Assembly (NCBI GenBank): GCA_026770585.1
Contig: MU647121.1
Span: 14,919-44,275, forward strand
DNA: 29,357 nucleotides
DNA from: Baffinella frigidus
Taxonomy: Eukaryota > Cryptophyceae > Cryptomonadales > Baffinellaceae
Direction of reading: 5' to 3'
Of this stretch, positions 11,601 through 17,600 are shown one piece after another. Every line of letters begins with the position of its first letter. Position 1 is the first letter of the stretch. The translations under genes were made by a program, and so were the position numbers. Under the pieces are notes generated by a model. It worked only from the letters and a program-made list of their open reading frames with translations, was not told the DNA's origin and did no database searches.

Positions 11601-14600
11601 CGTCTTGAAGTTCATGCGCGCTGCTTGCTTCACCTGTTGTAGTTTGGGTTGGGGTTTAGGGTGGGGGGTTGAGGTTCATGGTTGAGGGTTTGTGGTTGAT
11701 GCTTCACCTGGTGCGGTTTGAGGTGTGCGGTGTGGGGGTGTGTGGTGTGTGGTGTGTGGTGTGGGGTTGAGGGTTGAGGGTTGAGGGTTGAGGGTTAACG
11801 GTTTCGGGTTTCGGGTTTCGGGTTTCGGGTTTCGGGTTTCGGGTTTCGGGTTTCGGGTTTAGCGTTCAGGGTTTCGGGTTTAGGGCCCCCAACCTGCAGG
11901 ACGGTCCCACCCCCCTTGTACTCCCCCATCCCGCGCGTGTCCCCGACCGAAAAACTGAATGGCCCCAGAACCTGCCGTTGGGGGGGGGGCAGGGTTTAGG
12001 GTTTGGGGGTTGGGTTTACACCTGTCAAGAACTGCGAACAAAGGGGGAAAACGAGGGAGAGCCGGGGTTCTCGCGGTTTAGGGTTTAGGGTTTAGGGTTG
12101 AGGAATGGCTCTCCCTCGGTTTTCTCTAGGTCCAGACCTAAAATCGACTTCCATCGGAGGCAGCGCATCGTGCCCGCTGTCCTCCCTCAACCCTTCACCC
12201 TTCACCTTTCACCCTAAACCCTAAACCCTAAGCTGCGAGAAACTTGAACTCTACAACCTAAACTCTGAACCCTAAGGGGTTCCTAAACTCTAAACCCCAA
12301 GGGGCTCCGACCTTGACTTTCATGGGAGGCAGCGTCTCGAGCCCCTCCATGCCCTGCACCCCCGATATCTGCACCAGGTCGCCGTCTTCGAGGTTGTGCC
12401 TGGTGTGGGCATTGGCCTTCAGGATTTATGGGTTATGCTTTGGGGTTTAGGGTTTAGGGTTTAGGGTTTAGGGTTTGGCGTTTGGGGTTTGTGATTCAGG
12501 GGCTGGGGTTCAGGGTTCAGGGTTCAGGGTTCAGGGTTCAGGGTTCAGGGTTCAGGGTTCAGGGTTCAGGGCCCAGAGTTCAGAGTTCAGGGTTCAGGGC
12601 TTAGGGTTTTGAGGAGGCTCATAACCTGTTGAAAAGGGCTCATGCAAAAAACGTTCGCGGTGTAGGGTTTCTGGTTCAGGGGCTGTGACCGGGTGTCTTC
12701 GAGCGTCGAAACGACCCCCACCTCCTCACTGGAGACGTGCGAGAGGAGACACTGCGCGGGGTTCTCGCCGTTCGTGTCCGTCACCTGGTTGGGTGGGTTG
12801 GGGTTTTGTTGTTTGGTGTTTGGTGTTTGTTGTTTGGTGTTTGGTGTTTAGTGTTTGGTGTTTGGTGATTAGCGCGCGCGCAGCGCTGGTGGTTAGCTCT
12901 TCACTGGCGCTGCGCGCGCACGCGCAGCGCTAGTGTTTACTAGCTTGTCACTAGCGTTGTGCGCGCACGTGTCTTCGAGCGTCGAGTCGACCCCCATCTC
13001 CTCCGTGGAGACGTACGAGAGGAGACACTGCGCGGGGTTCTCGCCGTTTGTGTCCGTCACCTGGTGTGGAGGGTTTGGGGTATGGGGTTTGGGGTGTGGG
13101 GTGTGTCAGGGTGTGGGGGTTTCCCGACCCCAACACACGTGTGTCCGAACAAGGGTTTCGGGTTGAGGGTTGAGGGTACTCGCGGTTTAGGCTCTAGACT
13201 TCAGGTTTTAGGCTTTATGGCGTGGGGTTTATTGGTAGCTTACGTTTTGTTTGGCACCCTAAACCATTAGGGATTTATTAGCGGCTTAAGGGGTTATTGG
13301 CAGCTCGTGGTCCTCGCCGGAGTCAACAAAGATGTGTCCGAGCACGGGTTTGGGGTTTGGGGTATGGGGTTTGGGGTATGGGCTTTGGGGTTTGGGGTTT
13401 GGGGATCAGGGTGCAGAGTTCAGGGTTCAGGGTTCAGGATGAAGGAATCTCGCGGATCAGGCTTGAAGCTTTATGGCGTGTTGGGTTTAGCCTTTAGCCT
13501 TTAGGGTTTATTGGGTTTGGGATTTATTGGGTTTAGGGTTTATTGGGTTTGTGGTTTATTGGGTTAAGTGTTTATTGGCGGGTTAAGGGGTTATTGGCAC
13601 CTCGTGGTCCGCGCCGAAGTCGACGAAGATGTGTCCGAACACTCCCCGCGTCTGCGCCATGATGAACCTGGTGTAGGTGTTGTATTCAGTCAAGTAAATA
13701 TCTAGTAAAATAGATATTTAGCAAAATAAATATTTAGTTAACTAAATTAGGGCTGAGGGGCTTGATTTAGGGGGCTAGGGTTGATGGTTTGGGATTAGGA
13801 TTTAGGGTTTAGGGTTTAGGGTTTAGGGTTTGGGGTTTGGGGTTTAGGGTTTGGAGGTTACTTGACGCCCTGTGCGCGGCACGCGTCGTTGATTCGCACA
13901 CACTCCCCGAAAATGCGGTCCTGGGTTTGGAGTTTGGGGTTTGGGGTTGAGGGTTGAGGGTGCAGAGCTCAGGGGAGCAAGGGCATGAATTGCAGAGAAG
14001 GAAGGGGTTTGGGGTTTATGGTTCAGGGTTCAGGGTTCAGTGTTCAGTGTTCAGCGTTCAGTGTTCAGTGTTCAGTGTTCAGTGTTCAGGGCTTAGGGAG
14101 GCTTCAGGGTGAAAGACTCGGGGGGGTTAGCACCGTGCAGACGACGAGCGAATAGCGCGCGACCACCTCCGCGTTCACCTCCGTCTGCCCCCACACCACT
14201 CGATTCAATTTCAAACTCAAATTCAATCAAACTCAAACACCACGCGTCGATCAGCTGTTTCGATCGGCACGTCTGGTTCAGGGTTCAGGGTTCAGCATGG
14301 CCCTGTCGCCTGTCCACATTCCCCTACTCCTTGTCCCCTGCCCCCTGTCCCCTGTCCTCAAGCACCCTGTACCCTACACCCTGTCCGGACCTCGAGCACG
14401 TCAACTTAGTGCCAGCACCGTCAACTTTTGCGATTTATTGTCACGAACCTCGAGGACATGGAAAGTCTCGTGCAGGTTGAGCCCCGCGACCACACAGCGG
14501 GCTACGACAGGATTTTCGGTCCAAAAAGTGCCGAGTTTCCGTTACCTTATCCGTAGGAACCCCCCTATGTCCCTACGGGTTGCCTACCGTAGGGTCCCAG

Positions 14601-17600
14601 GTCTTATCGGTCAAGGGTTATTCACAAATCCCTTGGAAGTCCGCTGTGTGGTGAGCCCCGCGAGCGTCGCAACAGTCGCCTCAAAAAGGTCTCATTGCCG
14701 CATGGTACACCACTTTTCACCACTCGTGGCCACACGGGGGGGGGGGGGGTGCCAGGGTGCAGGGTTTGAGGTGCAGTTCATGGTTTACCGTTTTCGGGTT
14801 TGACGGCAACTGGGAATTATTCAGAAAGTTGGCGACGGACACCCGCAAGGACCTCGGGCAGGGTGTAGGGCGTAGGGTGTAGGGTGTAGGGTGTTGGGTG
14901 TTGGGTGTTGGGTGTAGGGTGTAGGGTGTAGGGTGTAGGGTGCAGGGCGTAGGGTGCAGGGTGTAGGGTGTAGGGTGTAGGGTGTAGGGTGTAGGGTGTA
15001 GGGTGTAGGGTGTAGGGCGTAGGGTGTAGGGTGTAGGGTCCGGACCTCGAGGACGTCGATGGTCACGTGGGGGTTGAGCCCCGCGAGCTTCTCAACCGTC
15101 GCCGCCGCCCGCCCGATCCCGAGATCTGCATTCAGGCTTCGGGGTTTAGGGGTTCACCTTATTTAGGGCTTAAGGCTTGGGGTGTAGGGTTTGGGGTGTA
15201 GGGTGTGGGGTGTAGGGTTGAGGGCGTAGAGTTTAGAGTGTAAGGTTTAGGGTGAATGGTTTGGGGTGTAGTTTAGAGTTTACGGTTGCCGGTTTTGACA
15301 AGTGGCAACTGAAAAGTGTTCGAACCACAGAAACACAGAAAACTCGCAAACCCTAGACCCTCGACCCTCGACCCTAGGCCCGACACCCTGGATGGAAAGG
15401 TTTCTGGACCTGCTTCTCCCAGATAGAACTGGGCCGCGAAATCGGACGGGGTTGTTTCTTGCGGGTCGTGCAGCGTCAGCGACTTCACCCCTGCCAGCGC
15501 CAGATCCTGGCAGACCCATGCTTCTTTATTACTCTCGATACAGGTCCTAGAAAGGCCCTTTAGCCTTGAGTTGAGTGATACAATGTCTATGAGCCTCAAG
15601 AGCTTGGGGGTTAGCGTTGAGGGTGTGTGGCTTTAAGGTTTAGGGGTTACGGTGTAGGGGTAGGGGGTAGGGGCTATGGTTTAGGGTGTGGGGTGTAGGA
15701 TGTAGGGTTTAGCGTGTGGGGGTTAAACACTGAACCCTGAAGCGCCAGATCCTGTGCGTTCGGTGCGATCGGTAGTTAGTAAGTTGTTCGCTTTCCATGA
15801 GGTGTAAGGACCTGTTTACAGGACCTTTCATAGGGTTAAAAAGAAGAGTTTGTCGCGGGTTGTGGAGTGTGAGCGCCTTCACTCCTGCCAGCGCCAGATC
15901 CTGGTAGAAGCAGGGTTGGAGGTTAGCGTTAGGGTTTAGGGTTTAGGGTTCAAGGTATGTGAAGGGTTTCGGGTTCAGGGATGAAGGTATGTGTAGGTTT
16001 GAGGATTTAGGGTGTAGGGTGTAGGATTGAGGGTTGGGGGTTTAGGGTTGATGGTGTAGGGTGTAGGGTGTCGGGTGTAGGGTGTCGGGTGTAGGGTATA
16101 GGGTGTAGGGTGTAGGGATGAGAGTTGAGGGTTTAGGGTGTAGGGATTAGGGCTGAGGGTGTAGGGTTGGTGTGTAGGGTCCAGGGTGTAGGGGCGAGGG
16201 ACGCCAGCTGAGATGTACACATCAGTATCGATGTGTACATCGATATGAGATGTACACATCGATGTGCAGAAACGAATCGCTCGGAATGCACCGGGTGCAG
16301 GGTTCATGGTTTATGGTTCAAGGTTTAGGGTTTAGGGTTTAGGGTTTAGGGTTTAGGGTTTAGGGGCTTTGGTTGAGGGGTGATGGGTTATGGACCTTTG
16401 ATATCTCGACGCCCCGCCTCCGAGAAAGGTTGGAGCTTAGGTCTAGGGTGTGGGGTGTGGGTTTTGGGGTTTAGGGTGCAGGGTGTAGGGTGTAGGGTGT
16501 AGGGTTTGGGGTGTGGAGGTTAAACCCTGAACCCTGAACCCTGGCCCCCGCACCCTAAACCCTGACACCCCCCCTACCCTTTATCGGACCTTTGCTATCG
16601 AAAGCGGTTCGTTTCTCAGCACATCTCAGCTGGCGTCTCTTGCCCCTACACCCTGAACCCTAATCACCAAACCCTGAACCCTAAATAATCGCTTGGAATG
16701 GACCTCAACGTGCGGATGGGCTAGGGTTTAGGGTCTATGCCGAGGGTGTAGGGTGTAGGGTGTAGGGTGTAGGGTGTAGGGGTTATGGGTTATGGACCTT
16801 TGAAATCCCCCCTAATCCCTTAACCGTAGCCCCTCAACCTTGAACCCTAATCCCTGAACCCTAAACCCTGAACCCTGAATAATCGCTTTACCTTCGCAAT
16901 CTCGACACCCAGCCCCCCGAGTCCAATGAGGAGGATCGACGACTTCTGCATTTTCCTGGTGGGGGTTAGGGTTCAGGGTTCAGGGTTTAGGGGTTAGGGT
17001 TGAGGGGTTGGGGGTTAGGGTTTAGGGTTTAGGGTTTAGGGTTTAGGGTCCAGGGTTTAGGGGTCATTGTTCAGGGTTTAGATTCAGGGTTTGGGGTTTG
17101 TACCCCCAAAGCGATCGGAGATTACGTTCAAGGTTTTGGGTTTAGGTTTTCGGATCAAGGGTGTCGAGTGTATGGCGTCGTGCCCGAGCACATACAGCTG
17201 CCTGCTTCAGAGCCTCTCACCCAAGAGTTGACGCGGAGAAATCAGAAGTGGCCGTTCCCAGGGAATTGGAGCCAGTACCACCTGAGATGCAGTAATGGCT
17301 CCAATTTTCCAGGAAATAACTTTTGGAATGATGCGCCAAAAGTGTAGGGTTTTGGGTGCACCGCATCGCGTCGTGTCCGAGGACGTACAGCTGCCTGCTG
17401 TAGAGCGTCTCGTCGATCTCTGCGAACAAGGGGGCGTCCCCTCGGATGAGTCAACTGACGTCAATGAGTCAACCGACGTTGACTTAGTCGTGATGACGTA
17501 AGTCAACAGGCGTGGAAGGGGCTCTCTTTCGATGCGCGCGCTGATTGAGGCGAGCGATTCGTGTTATTGGTCTATCATTGTTACTGGTCCTGACGAGACT

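Larger units (their letters stand above)
14185..15045 (-). other. UBA1 intron 5
   Basis: Several exon-5 edge copies (14388-14402, 14451-14492, 14650-14682); one is split by the inverted-repeat element at 14493-14648. Then a TGTAGGG array (14857-15037). Two GTCAACTT phrases at 14399-14435. Confidence 0.85.

Noticed and set aside
12001-12120. Extra UBA1 exon near ACACCTGTCAAG
   Set aside because: An acceptor-like CAG exists, but exons 10 and 11 already join in frame with the expected family spacing, so no coding sequence is missing.
12970-13063. Alternative exon 9 of UBA1
   Set aside because: It has an intact acceptor and open frame, but the donor CG/GT has become CG-TG and it cannot join exon 10 in frame; treated as a decayed copy.
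14821-15066. Minus-strand ORF rich in TLHPTPY
   Set aside because: Heptamer array read as protein; only its last residues overlap the real UBA1 exon 5.
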